Below are positions 16,867-25,231 of a stretch of DNA of 64,000 nt, piece after piece. The position numbers and the translations under genes are program-made. Source of the stretch: Lawsonibacter hominis (lineage in GTDB: Bacteria > Bacillota > Clostridia > Oscillospirales > Oscillospiraceae); the NCBI RefSeq assembly GCF_014287895.1, contig NZ_JACOPP010000016.1:1-64000 (forward strand), written 5' to 3'. The notes beneath the pieces were generated by a model. That model worked only from the letters and a program-made list of their open reading frames with translations. It did no database searches and was not told the origin of the DNA. How positions within the stretch are numbered: the first letter of the stretch is position 1; each line of letters begins with the position of its first letter.

Positions 16867-18090
16867 CTACGCCTGGCACTCGATGATCTGATCGCTGCGG
16901 TAATGGGTCAGCACGTCGCAGCCCGTCTCGGTGACCAGCACCGTCTCCTTGATGCCGGCGCCGAAGTCCGCCCCGCGGGGGCCGTACCAGGTCTCCAGGG
17001 CCAGCACCATGCCGGGCCGCAGCTCCGTGGCGTCGTTGTATGCGCAGCTGAAAAAGGGCGCCTCCTGGAACACCAGACCGATGCCATGTCCCTTGGCAAA
17101 GTGCTGGCAGGCGGCCATGTCGCTGTAGCCCCAGAAGGCCGGATCCTTGGGCCACTGGGCACAGATGTGGGCGGTGGTATTGCCCGGCTTGATGGCGGAG
17201 ATGCCCTTCTGCATCAGCTCATAGGCCACGGAATAGGCGTCCTTCTGCGCCTGGGATGCCTTTTCCACACAGAAGGTGCGGCCCAGGCTGGTCTTGTAGG
17301 CGCAGTAGGTGGCGGCATCCACGCTGACGTTCACCAGATCACCAGCCACCAGCATCCGGTCTGTAAAGTCATTGTGCATGGGGTTGGTCCGCGGGCCGGA
17401 GGCCACCGCCACGGGGAGCACCTCGTCGGAGCCCATGAAGTACTCCCGGCGCAGCCCCACGCTGGACAGCTTGTTCTCCGTCACACAGGCGTGGATTTCC
17501 CGGGCGATGTCCGACATAGCGGCCTCAGCAATGGCGGCGCTGATTTTGATGCAGGCAATCTCGTCGGGGTTTTTGATCATGCGCATCTCATACATGGCCT
17601 GGGTGGGGATCACCACCTGATAACCCCGCTCGTGGAAGAGCTCCTTGAGGATGGCTGGAGCCGGGGGCAGATCCAGGGCCACCACCTTTCCAACCGCGCC
17701 GTTGTCCTCGATGAAGCGGCAGACGTAGTCCATGAAGCCTTTCCACTCCTCTGGCCGGAACGCCAGCTTGCCTCCGCCGATGTCCTTGGTCACGTGATCC
17801 TTCCGGAGCCAGGGCATGACTTTTTTCAGATCGTCCGGGTCAAAGCTGGTGGTGGCGGAGAGCAGGGGCTCCCCGCCCTGGCAGAGCATGCTGATCATGC
17901 TGGCCGACCAGCGGCAGGGCACTGTGGGAAAGCCGCCGGTCATGTAGCGCATATTCCAGGCGTCCCAGCTGATGAGCGTGCCGTATTGATACTTGTCCAT
18001 CACCTCGCGGACTCTGGCAAGGCGGTATTTGCGCATCCGGTCGTAGTCGATTCCCATGTACCGGTCGGTCCCGTTTGTTCCAAAAGGCAT
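16867..18090 (-). CDS. M24 family (creatinase/prolidase-like) protein, type B, copy 1
   Basis: 407 residues with the creatinase N-domain (about 1-160) and the pita-bread M24 domain (about 165-405). The metal-ligand positions of true M24 peptidases are only partly kept. The usual second aspartate before RTF is serine (KTSLGRTF), the following His in the HE motif is Gln (GHGIGLVFQE), while the first His and the two glutamates (LALETWYG, IKETVLVT) remain. So it is unlikely to be a canonical two-metal aminopeptidase. Metal-independent creatinase, ectoine hydrolase DoeA and DMSP lyase DddP share the fold. VASGPRTNPMH recalls the SGPRTNP motif of DddP. It follows an M24-A gene by 18 bases. Confidence 0.85.
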   Translation of the reverse strand: MPFGTNGTDRYMGIDYDRMRKYRLARVREVMDKYQYGTLISWDAWNMRYMTGGFPTVPCRWSASMISMLCQGGEPLLSATTSFDPDDLKKVMPWLRKDHVTKDIGGGKLAFRPEEWKGFMDYVCRFIEDNGAVGKVVALDLPPAPAILKELFHERGYQVVIPTQAMYEMRMIKNPDEIACIKISAAIAEAAMSDIAREIHACVTENKLSSVGLRREYFMGSDEVLPVAVASGPRTNPMHNDFTDRMLVAGDLVNVSVDAATYCAYKTSLGRTFCVEKASQAQKDAYSVAYELMQKGISAIKPGNTTAHICAQWPKDPAFWGYSDMAACQHFAKGHGIGLVFQEAPFFSCAYNDATELRPGMVLALETWYGPRGADFGAGIKETVLVTETGCDVLTHYRSDQIIECQA

Positions 18091-18108
18091 AATACTCCCT
18101 CCCTTCCC

Positions 18109-19356
18109 TTAATACGGACACTCGATGATGCTGTCGATGGGGAAGCGGGTCAGCAGCTCGTATCCGTCCTTGGTCACGGCCACACACTCCTCCACCCGCG
18201 TGCCATAGGCGTGGCGCTCGTGGTTGCGGTCCCCAAAGTAGGTCTCCACCGCGATGCACATCCCCTCCTCAAACTCCACCGCCCGGGCCGCCTCCGACGG
18301 GCCGCCCACGCCGAACATGGGGTATTCATGAAGGGACAGGCCGATGCCGTGGGCCAGGCACAGACCGCCCAGGATGCGCCGGTTGTCCGGCTCATAGCCC
18401 CAGAACTCCGGCCCCTTGGGCCACACGGCAAGGCAGTCGGCGGTGGTATTGCCCGGCTTGATCTGGGCCATGCCGTCGTACATCATCTTGCGGGCCACCT
18501 CAAAGCCCTCCTTCTGCTCCTCGTTGGCCTCGCCGCAGATGAAGGTGCGGTAGTAGCAGGATTTGTATCCCATATAGGAGTTGCCGTTGATATCAATGTC
18601 GATGTAGTCGCCGGGGCGGATGATGCGGTCGGTATAGTCGATATGGAGCGGGAAGGTGCGGGGGCCGGAGGCCACCACGAAATCCATGCTCTCGTCCGTG
18701 CCGTTGGCAAAGAGCGCCTCCTGCCCGATGCCCTGGAGCTCGCTCTCCCGGATCCCCGGGCGGATCGCCCGCCGGATGGCGGAGAACGCCGCGTCGGCGG
18801 TGTGGCAGGCCATGCGCACACAGGCAACCTCGTCCACGTTTTTCACGGCCCTGGCCTTGAACAGCGTGAAGACCGGATCCACCATCCGGAAGCCCAAGGT
18901 CTTCATGCGGGCCTCATACATGTAATAGTTGGGGCAGTTGTCCAGACCCACCGTGCCGGAGGTGATCCCATATTCCGCCATGATCCGCCCGATCTCCCGC
19001 AGGGTCCCCTCGATCTGTTCCGGTGTCATCGCCAGCTTGCCGCCGAAGGGCACGGGGTGGATGCGACCCTTCATCCAGGGCATCTCCTCCTCGGCCTTGT
19101 CCGGATCATAGCAGGTATAGGCGTACAGGTGGGGCTCGCCGTTGCGGGGCAGGATGGCAAACTGCTCGCAGGCCCACCGGCTCTGCATATTCAGGTAGCC
19201 GCCGGTGAGGTAACGGACGTTCCAGGGCTCCCAGGTGACCAGGAGATCCACGCCGTCCTCTTCCATCATTTTCTTGGCGCGCTCCAGCCGGTAGGCCCGC
19301 ATCCGCGGGAAGTCGATTCCCTGCAGGCGGTCATACGCCATCATGGAAAAAGGCAT
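18109..19356 (-). CDS. M24 family (creatinase/prolidase-like) protein, type A, copy 1
   Basis: 415 residues, first gene of the leftward sigma-54 operon. N-domain about 1-165, M24 catalytic domain about 170-412. It keeps the active-site histidines (AHGIGLSLHE) and both C-terminal glutamates (CIAVETYFG, RVEECVAVT). The aspartate normally before RTF is cysteine (YKSCYYRTF), and the first aspartate sits in an altered DINGN context. It is close to copy 2 at 19732-20976 over the full length. Candidate activity is hydrolysis or lysis of a C-N or C-S bond in a small acid rather than peptide cleavage. AAAGGAGGAAG precedes the ATG. Confidence 0.85.
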   Translation of the reverse strand: MPFSMMAYDRLQGIDFPRMRAYRLERAKKMMEEDGVDLLVTWEPWNVRYLTGGYLNMQSRWACEQFAILPRNGEPHLYAYTCYDPDKAEEEMPWMKGRIHPVPFGGKLAMTPEQIEGTLREIGRIMAEYGITSGTVGLDNCPNYYMYEARMKTLGFRMVDPVFTLFKARAVKNVDEVACVRMACHTADAAFSAIRRAIRPGIRESELQGIGQEALFANGTDESMDFVVASGPRTFPLHIDYTDRIIRPGDYIDIDINGNSYMGYKSCYYRTFICGEANEEQKEGFEVARKMMYDGMAQIKPGNTTADCLAVWPKGPEFWGYEPDNRRILGGLCLAHGIGLSLHEYPMFGVGGPSEAARAVEFEEGMCIAVETYFGDRNHERHAYGTRVEECVAVTKDGYELLTRFPIDSIIECPY

Positions 19357-19434
19357 ATCTTCTTCCTCCTTTATGGTTCAGATTTGGTTTCGGGAAGCTG
19401 CACATTCCAGATATCCCTCACTGCCTGGAACTCC

Positions 19435-19450
19435 TGCAAGCCCTGTGCCA
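19435..19450 (-). promoter_or_regulatory. sigma-54 promoter, leftward operon
   Basis: On the minus strand TGGCAC, five bases (AGGGC) and TTGCA: a perfect -24/-12 element. Transcription would begin near 19423, about 67 bases before the M24-A ATG. It mirrors the rightward promoter at 19660. Confidence 0.88.
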
Positions 19451-19513
19451 AGTTCCGCTTCCCCTGCAGCACGGCGATTTTCAGGTGCTTTCTGTCCCTG
19501 TGCCCGAAAAATC

Positions 19514-19550
19514 GTTGCATTTTTGCAACATAAATTTGCAATATGGCAAC
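19514..19550. promoter_or_regulatory. tandem 16-bp palindromes, probable sigma-54 activator sites
   Basis: GTTGCATTTTTGCAAC (19514-19529) is a perfect 6-4-6 palindrome. TTTGCAATATGGCAAC (19535-19550) has the same layout with small changes. Their centres are 21 bp apart, two helical turns, so dimers would lie on the same DNA face. They sit between the two divergent -24/-12 promoters, roughly 65-135 bp from each, where an enhancer-binding protein normally docks. Confidence 0.75.
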
Positions 19551-19599
19551 AAAACGCCATCCCGGCCGGAGCGAACCGCTCCGGCCGGGATGGCGTTTT
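19551..19599. repeat. 49-bp perfect inverted repeat between divergent promoters
   Basis: Arms of 23 bp (19551-19573 and 19577-19599) pair perfectly around a 3-base AAC loop. Each begins AAAACGCCATCCC from outside. The A/T ends make it look like a bidirectional terminator. It separates the activator sites from the rightward promoter and lies upstream of both start sites, so it would stop stray transcription or organise the regulatory region. Confidence 0.85.
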
Positions 19600-19659
19600 C
19601 AGCCGGAATCCGGACGGTTTGGGGACCCAAAACAGAGCGCCATGCAACCGAGGGGGAGT

Positions 19660-19675
19660 TGGCACACGTTTTGCA
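19660..19675 (+). promoter_or_regulatory. sigma-54 promoter, rightward operon
   Basis: TGGCACACGTTTTGCA: TGGCAC, five bases, TTGCA, a perfect -24/-12 element. The predicted start is near 19687, about 45 bases before the M24-A copy 2 ATG. It drives the eight-gene catabolic operon. Confidence 0.9.
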
Positions 19676-19731
19676 CACATCCCCATGACAGAGATGCTGA
19701 CAGTGCGTCCCATGAAAAGGAGGAGAAGACT

Positions 19732-20976
19732 ATGCCCTTTGGAAGTATCGCCAGCGACCGCCTGAGAAACATCAACTATGAGCGGATGCGGGCCTACCGG
19801 TTGGAGCGGACGAAGCAGATGATGGAGGAGGACGGTCTGGATGCCATCATCACGTGGGAGCCCTGGGACATCCGCTACATCGCCAGCGCCTACGTACCCA
19901 TGGCCACACGCTGGGGAGGGCAGCAGTTCGTCGTGCTCCCCCGCAACGGCGAGCCCCATCTGTTTTCCTATACCTGTTATGCCACCGAGGCCCTGCAGGA
20001 GGAGATGCCCTGGCTCAACGGCCGGGTCTGGGCCGCGCCGGAGGGCGGGAAATTCGTCACCAGGCTGGAACAGACCGATACATTTCTCCAGCGCGTGTGC
20101 GGCATCCTGGCGGAGTACGGCATCACCTCCGGCCTGATCGGCCTGGATGCCTGCCCCAGCTTCGCCGTCTACGCCGAGGCGCTTCAGCGCGCCGGGTTTT
20201 CCGTCACCGACCCGGTGCTCACCATGTTCAAGGCCCGCATGATCAAAAATGAGGATGAGCTGGCCTGCGTGCGCTACGCCTGCTACGCCGCCGACGCCGC
20301 CTTCGCCGCCATTCAGAAGGCCATCCGCCCCGGCGTGCGGGAGTGTGAGCTCCAGGGCCTCGGCATGGAGGCCCTGTACAGCCTGGGCGCGGACGAGACC
20401 ATGGATTTCGTGGTGGCCTCCGGCCCCCGGGTCAATCCGCTGCACATCGACTTCACCGACCGCATCGTGCGGCCCGGTGACTATGTGGTCATCGACATCA
20501 ACGGCAACTCGTTCCAGGGCTACAAGTCCTGCTACTACCGCACCTTTATCTGCGGCGAGGCCACGGCGGAGCAGAAGGAGGGCTACGAGGTGGCCCGCAA
20601 GATGATGTACGACGGCATGGCCCAGATGAAGGCGGGCAGCACCACCGACGATGTGCTCAACGCCTGGCCCAGTGATCCCGGCTTCTGGGGCGTGGACGAC
20701 ACCAGCAACCTGGGCGGCTATGCGTTGGCCCACGGCATCGGCCTGTCCCTCCACGAGCACCCCATGTTCGGCGTCGGGGGCCCCAAAGGCGGCCGGCCGC
20801 CCTGCGTCACCTTCGAAAAGGGGATGTGCATCGCCATTGAGACCTATTTCGGCGACCGTGATCACAAGCGCAAGGCATACGGCACCCGCCTGGAGGAGTG
20901 CGTGGCCATCACGGAGGACGGCTATGAGCGCCTGACCAAATACCCGGTGGGCCAGATCATTGAGTGCCCGCTCTGA
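19732..20976 (+). CDS. M24 family (creatinase/prolidase-like) protein, type A, copy 2
   Basis: 414 residues, first gene of the rightward sigma-54 operon. GGAGG lies about eight bases before the ATG; the longer open frame upstream covers the promoter and is rejected. Same signature as copy 1: VVASGPRVNPLHIDFTDR, IDINGNS, KSCYYRTF with Cys replacing the metal-binding Asp, AHGIGLSLHEHP, IAIETYFG and RLEECVAIT. The two type-A copies share long identical segments such as EQKEGYEVARKMMYDGMAQ (F for Y in copy 1), so they arose by duplication. As copy 1, likely a non-peptidase hydrolase or lyase in the pathway, perhaps pairing with type B. Confidence 0.86.
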   Translation: MPFGSIASDRLRNINYERMRAYRLERTKQMMEEDGLDAIITWEPWDIRYIASAYVPMATRWGGQQFVVLPRNGEPHLFSYTCYATEALQEEMPWLNGRVWAAPEGGKFVTRLEQTDTFLQRVCGILAEYGITSGLIGLDACPSFAVYAEALQRAGFSVTDPVLTMFKARMIKNEDELACVRYACYAADAAFAAIQKAIRPGVRECELQGLGMEALYSLGADETMDFVVASGPRVNPLHIDFTDRIVRPGDYVVIDINGNSFQGYKSCYYRTFICGEATAEQKEGYEVARKMMYDGMAQMKAGSTTDDVLNAWPSDPGFWGVDDTSNLGGYALAHGIGLSLHEHPMFGVGGPKGGRPPCVTFEKGMCIAIETYFGDRDHKRKAYGTRLEECVAITEDGYERLTKYPVGQIIECPL

Positions 20977-21003
20977 TCAGAAAACCAGAAGGAGGTTTCG
21001 GCT

Positions 21004-22236
21004 ATGCCCTATTCACAGATTGCAACCGACCGCAACATCGGGATCGACTACGCGGCCATGCGGAACTACCGGCTCTCCCGGGTGCGGGAGATGATGGACC
21101 GCTGCGGCATCGGCGTGCTGGTCACCTGGGACGCCTGGAATATGCGCTACATCAACGCGGGATACCCCACGGTGCCCTGCCGCTGGGCGGCCACCATGCT
21201 GAGCATCCTCTGCCGGGGGGATGAACCTATCCTCAACGCAACCACGGTAATGGACCCCTTCCGCCTCAAGGACTACTACCCCTGGATGCCGGCCGACCAT
21301 GTGGTGAAGAACATCAACAGCGGCAAAATGGCCTTTACCGAGCCCATGTGGGCCGGTTTTATGGACAAGATCGAGGAACTGCGGAAGCAGTTCGGCGTCG
21401 AGGAGCTGCCCGTCGGCCTGGACGCCTGCCCCATGCCCCAGCTGGTGGCGGAGCTGTTTGCCAAGCGGGGCATCCCCGTCGTGGTTCCCACCGAGGAGCT
21501 GAGAGAGACCCGGAGCATCAAGAGCGTGGACGAGATCGCCTGTATGAAAATCAGCGCCGCCATCGCGGAGTCCTCTCTCTACGAGATACAGAAGGCCATG
21601 CACCCCGCCATCCGGGAAAACGACCTGGTGGCCATCGGCGTGCGCAAGCAGTACTTCCACGGCACCGACGAGGTGGTGCCCCCCGCCGTGGCGTCCGGCT
21701 GGCGCACCAACCCCATGCACTGCGACTATACCGACCGGCTGATCATGGCCGGCGAGCTGACAGCAGTCCACATGGACGCGGTGTGTTTCAACGGCTACAA
21801 GACCAGCCTGGGCCGTACCTTTGTCATCGGCAGGGCCTCGCAGGAGCAGAAGGACGCCTACGCCCAGGCCCTGAAGCTGATGCGGGACGCCATCGCCGCC
21901 ATTCGCCCGGGCCGCACCACCGCCGATATCCAGGCGGCCTGGCCGGACAGCCCCGTATTCTGGGGGTACTCCGAGGCGGACGACGTGCGCCGCTGCGCCC
22001 GGGGCCACGGGATCGGCCTGATCTTCGAGGACGGCCCCTGGTTCAGCGCCCTGGACGGCCACGACCCCGTCACCCTCCAGTCCGGCATGACCTTCGCCCT
22101 AGAGACCTGGTACGGGCCCAAGGGCGCGGACTTCGGCGCCAGCATCAAAGAGACGGTGCTGGTCACCGAGGAGGGCTGCCAGGTGCTCACTCAGTACCCG
22201 GTGGATCAGATTATCGAGATCCCCCTGGGACAGTAG
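21004..22236 (+). CDS. M24 family (creatinase/prolidase-like) protein, type B, copy 2
   Basis: 410 residues, 27 bases after M24-A copy 2. Like copy 1 of type B it opens with a TDRNIGIDYAAMRNYRLSRV-type segment and has ASGWRTNPMHCDYTDR, KTSLGRTF (Ser at the metal-Asp position) and GHGIGLIFED, where the second His of the HE motif is Glu. The two late glutamates are retained (ALETWYGPKG, IKETVLVT). Position 12 before the Ser is His, unlike copy 1. Loss of different ligands in types A and B, and their constant adjacency, suggests hetero-oligomers sharing work between subunits. That is inference. Confidence 0.85.
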   Translation: MPYSQIATDRNIGIDYAAMRNYRLSRVREMMDRCGIGVLVTWDAWNMRYINAGYPTVPCRWAATMLSILCRGDEPILNATTVMDPFRLKDYYPWMPADHVVKNINSGKMAFTEPMWAGFMDKIEELRKQFGVEELPVGLDACPMPQLVAELFAKRGIPVVVPTEELRETRSIKSVDEIACMKISAAIAESSLYEIQKAMHPAIRENDLVAIGVRKQYFHGTDEVVPPAVASGWRTNPMHCDYTDRLIMAGELTAVHMDAVCFNGYKTSLGRTFVIGRASQEQKDAYAQALKLMRDAIAAIRPGRTTADIQAAWPDSPVFWGYSEADDVRRCARGHGIGLIFEDGPWFSALDGHDPVTLQSGMTFALETWYGPKGADFGASIKETVLVTEEGCQVLTQYPVDQIIEIPLGQ

Positions 22237-22263
22237 ATCCAGACACGGAAAGGAGTGCTCCGC

Positions 22264-23424
22264 ATGGAATTGCGAGACGTGGTGCTGGTGGCCTACGGCC
22301 GCTCCCCCTGCTGCAAGGCCCGGAAGGGCGGCTATGCCCGCACCAAGATGAACGCCATTGATTACACCGCCCAGGTGGTGCGGGGGGTACTGGACAGGCT
22401 CCCCCAGGTCAAGCCGGAGATGCTGGACGACTTCATCTTCGGCACTGCGGCGACCATGAACGCCCTGGCCATGAATGCCGGGCGCAACGTGGTCCACCGG
22501 GCCCAGCTCCCCGACAGCGTGCCCGCCTTCACCATCAACCGCTACTGCTCCACCGGCCTGCAGGCCATCGCCCTGGCGGCGGATGCCATCCGCACCGGGG
22601 AGATGGACATCGTGATGGTGTGCGGCGCGGAGGATATGACCAACAGCTTTGGCCCCCTGGACATGACGCACATGAACCAGTGGCTTCTGGAAAACCGCCC
22701 GGACTCCCTGACCCCCATGGGCATCACGGCGGAAAATGTGGCCAGGCGCTACCACATCTCCCGCCGCGATCAGGATCTGATGGCCCTGCAGTCCCACCGC
22801 AAGGCCTTCGCCGCCCAACAGTCCGGCGCACTGGCCAGGAGTATCATCCCCATCACCCTTCCGGATGGCAGCGTCCAGACGGAGGACGAGGGCATCCGCC
22901 CGGACACCAGCCTGGAGGCCCTGGCTGCCCTGGAGCCCAGCTTTCTGGAGGGGGGCTGCGTGACGGCCGGCAACTCCTCCCAGATGACGGATGCCGCCGC
23001 TGCCGCGGTGCTCATGTCCGCAGACAGGGCCGCCCAGCTGGGCGTGAAGCCGATCGCCCGTTACGTGGGGTTTGCCGTGGGCGGCTGCGCCCCGGACGAG
23101 ATGGGCGTCGGCCCCACCGTCGCCGTGCCCAAGGTCATGGAAAAGACCGGCCTGCATATCAGCGACATGGATGTCATCGAGCTCAACGAGGCCTTTGCCT
23201 CTCAGGCCCTCTACTGCATCCGCACACTGGGCCTGCCCGAGGAAAAGGTCAACCCCTGGGGCGGCGCCATGGCCCTGGGGCACCCCCAGGGTGCAACGGG
23301 CATTTTCCTCACCATCAAGGCACTGGACTATCTGCAGCAGAACGGCGGGAAATACGCCCTGATCACCATGTGCGTGGGCGGCGGCATGGGGGCTGCCGGC
23401 ATTCTGGAACTGCTAGAGCGTTAA
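22264..23424 (+). CDS. thiolase (acetyl-CoA acyltransferase family)
   Basis: 386-residue thiolase. The acyl-enzyme cysteine is in NRYCSTGLQ (about residue 89). The other active-site boxes are ELNEAFASQ, GGAMALGHPQGATG with the catalytic His, and MCVGGGMGAAGI with the second catalytic cysteine. It can cleave a 3-ketoacyl-CoA with CoA or condense two acyl-CoAs. In this operon it may handle acetoacetyl-CoA made from the acetoacetate released by the BKACE, though no CoA-transferase for that step is encoded nearby. The ATG at 22264 has AAAGGAG nine bases upstream; a GTG nine bases earlier is the alternative. Confidence 0.93.
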   Translation: MELRDVVLVAYGRSPCCKARKGGYARTKMNAIDYTAQVVRGVLDRLPQVKPEMLDDFIFGTAATMNALAMNAGRNVVHRAQLPDSVPAFTINRYCSTGLQAIALAADAIRTGEMDIVMVCGAEDMTNSFGPLDMTHMNQWLLENRPDSLTPMGITAENVARRYHISRRDQDLMALQSHRKAFAAQQSGALARSIIPITLPDGSVQTEDEGIRPDTSLEALAALEPSFLEGGCVTAGNSSQMTDAAAAAVLMSADRAAQLGVKPIARYVGFAVGGCAPDEMGVGPTVAVPKVMEKTGLHISDMDVIELNEAFASQALYCIRTLGLPEEKVNPWGGAMALGHPQGATGIFLTIKALDYLQQNGGKYALITMCVGGGMGAAGILELLER

Positions 23425-23437
23425 AGGAGGAGACACC

Positions 23438-24346
23438 GTGAAAATCGCATTTGTGGGCGCCGGGATGATCGGCGCCGGGCTGGCGGTCAACGCCGCCCTC
23501 AAGGGGCACCAGGTCAGTCTGTATGATGTGGCCCCGCCCGAGACCGTCCAGGGGACGGTGCGCGGGATTCTGGACAGCCTGACGGAGGCGGGCGCCGTGG
23601 ATGCCCCGGCGGCCTCGGCCGCCCTGGCTGGGATGTCGTTTACACAGGATCTGGCCCAGGCCGTCACCGGGGCGCGCCTCGTGCAGGAGTGCGTGCCGGA
23701 GCGACTGGAGCTCAAGCAGGCGACCTACCGCAGCATCCAGGAGCTGGTGGGGGCGGAGCCGGTCATCGCCAGCTCCACCTCCGGGATGTTCCCCTCGGCC
23801 CTGGCGGAGGGCGCGCTCTATCCGGAGCGGATCCTGGTGGGCCACCCCTATAACCCCTCGTACCTTCTGCCCCTGGTGGAGGTCTGCGGCCCTCGCGCCA
23901 GCCAGGACAGTATTGACACCGCCATGGAGGTCTACCGGGCCATGGGCAAGGAGCCGGTGCTCTGCCGCAAAGAGGTCCACGGCTTCCTAGTCAACAAGCT
24001 CTCCTGGGCTGTCATGGACGGAGCCATCCAGGCCGTGGCCGACGGCGTGTGCAGCGTGGAGGACATCGACAAGGCCATCATGTTCGGTCCCGGCCTGCGC
24101 ATGGCGGTGACCGGGCAACTGCTCACCATGTCCCTGGGCGTGCCGGGCGGCTTCCGCATGATGGGCAAGAAGTACGGCAACGAGGAGGAGGATTCGGGAA
24201 AAACCGCCGTCATTCAGCGCATCGCCGACGGCGTGGACGAGGAGATCGCCTGCCGTCCGGCGGAATTCGGCAACACGGTGGAGGGCGTCAGTAAGTTCCG
24301 GGACCGGGCGTTTGTGGAGATCCTGAAGCTCCACCATAAAATCTGA
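23438..24346 (+). CDS. 3-hydroxy acid dehydrogenase, L-carnitine dehydrogenase-like
   Basis: 302-residue NAD-dependent dehydrogenase of the 3-hydroxyacyl-CoA dehydrogenase fold. The N-terminal Rossmann motif GAGMIGAGLA begins at about residue 7. The catalytic His lies in GHPYNPSYLLPLVEVCG near residue 140. That sequence matches carnitine dehydrogenase and lambda-crystallin/gulonate dehydrogenase types, which have HPFNPVYLLPLVE, rather than the HFFNPV of CoA-ester enzymes. So the substrate is probably a free 3-hydroxy acid. It directly precedes the BKACE gene, as in carnitine-degradation clusters where dehydrocarnitine is the next intermediate. GTG start with AAAGGAGGAG upstream. Confidence 0.85.
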   Translation: MKIAFVGAGMIGAGLAVNAALKGHQVSLYDVAPPETVQGTVRGILDSLTEAGAVDAPAASAALAGMSFTQDLAQAVTGARLVQECVPERLELKQATYRSIQELVGAEPVIASSTSGMFPSALAEGALYPERILVGHPYNPSYLLPLVEVCGPRASQDSIDTAMEVYRAMGKEPVLCRKEVHGFLVNKLSWAVMDGAIQAVADGVCSVEDIDKAIMFGPGLRMAVTGQLLTMSLGVPGGFRMMGKKYGNEEEDSGKTAVIQRIADGVDEEIACRPAEFGNTVEGVSKFRDRAFVEILKLHHKI

Positions 24347-24376
24347 TTCCATGGAAACCTGAAGGAGGACAGCAAC

Positions 24377-25219
24377 ATGGCAAAGACCATCATTACCGCG
24401 TCCTTGACCGGCGCGGTCACCCCCAAGGAGATCAATCCCTACATCCCCCTCACCCCCAAGGAGATCGCGGAGGACGCGGTGCGGGTGTGGAAAAAGGGCG
24501 CGGCCATCGTCCATCTGCATATGCGGGACGAGGAAGGCCACGGCACCATGGACAAGGCCCGGTTCAAAGAGGCGGTGGACCGCATCCGGGACACCACCGA
24601 TCTGGTGATCAACCTGACGTCGTCCGGCGGAAAGGACTACCCCTGCGATGAGGTCCGCTTCGAGCACATCCAGCTGCTCAAGCCGGAGATGTGCTCCTAC
24701 GACGTGGGGTCCTTCAACTGGCTGCCCGGCCCGATTTTCGACAATACCCCCGATTTCCTCCGCAAGCTGGGGAAGGTGTGCATCGAAAACAACATCAAGC
24801 CGGAGATCGAGGTGTTTGATTTCGGCATGATCAACGCCGCGGTGTACTTCCAGGAGAAGGAGAAGGTTCTGCCCGAGGGTTCGCTCCACTTCCAGCTCTG
24901 CCTGGGCGTGCTTGGGCAGGCCAAGGCCACCGCCTACAACGTGGCGGAGATGTCCCGGCTGCTGCCGCCCGGCTCCACCTGGTCCGCCTTCGGCGTGGGC
25001 GCGGGGCATCTGCCCGTCCTGTACACCGCCTTGGCCTGCGGCGGAAACATCCGGGTGGGCCTGGAGGACAACGTGTACTATAAAAAGGGCGTGCTGGCCA
25101 CCAACGAGATGCTGGTGGAGCGCGCCGCCCGGGTGGTGCGGGAGTTCGGCAACGAGGTCGCCACGCCTGACGAGGCCCGGGAGATTCTCCATCTGCAAAA
25201 CTGCAATTACAAACACTGA
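24377..25219 (+). CDS. beta-keto acid cleavage enzyme (BKACE, DUF849)
   Basis: 280-residue BKACE family enzyme related to Kce (3-keto-5-aminohexanoate cleavage enzyme). The family reaction is 3-keto acid plus acetyl-CoA to acetoacetate plus acyl-CoA, with a zinc ion. The N-terminal segment TASLTGAVTPKEINPYIPLTP and the zinc-binding HLHMRDEEG (about residues 46-54) are diagnostic. VNLTSSGG, FDFGMINA and FGVGAGHLPV continue the barrel. Length is normal. Following a carnitine-dehydrogenase-like gene, the likely substrate is the 3-keto acid made by it. Which subgroup it belongs to cannot be told by eye, so dehydrocarnitine is only a candidate. Confidence 0.92.
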   Translation: MAKTIITASLTGAVTPKEINPYIPLTPKEIAEDAVRVWKKGAAIVHLHMRDEEGHGTMDKARFKEAVDRIRDTTDLVINLTSSGGKDYPCDEVRFEHIQLLKPEMCSYDVGSFNWLPGPIFDNTPDFLRKLGKVCIENNIKPEIEVFDFGMINAAVYFQEKEKVLPEGSLHFQLCLGVLGQAKATAYNVAEMSRLLPPGSTWSAFGVGAGHLPVLYTALACGGNIRVGLEDNVYYKKGVLATNEMLVERAARVVREFGNEVATPDEAREILHLQNCNYKH

Positions 25220-25231
25220 GGGGGAGCTGTG

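Noticed and set aside
15121..19533. A 1470-codon open frame on the plus strand
   Set aside because: It is antisense to the permease, membrane protein and two M24 genes, reads as His/Gly/Ala-rich low-complexity sequence, and is a by-product of high GC codon use.
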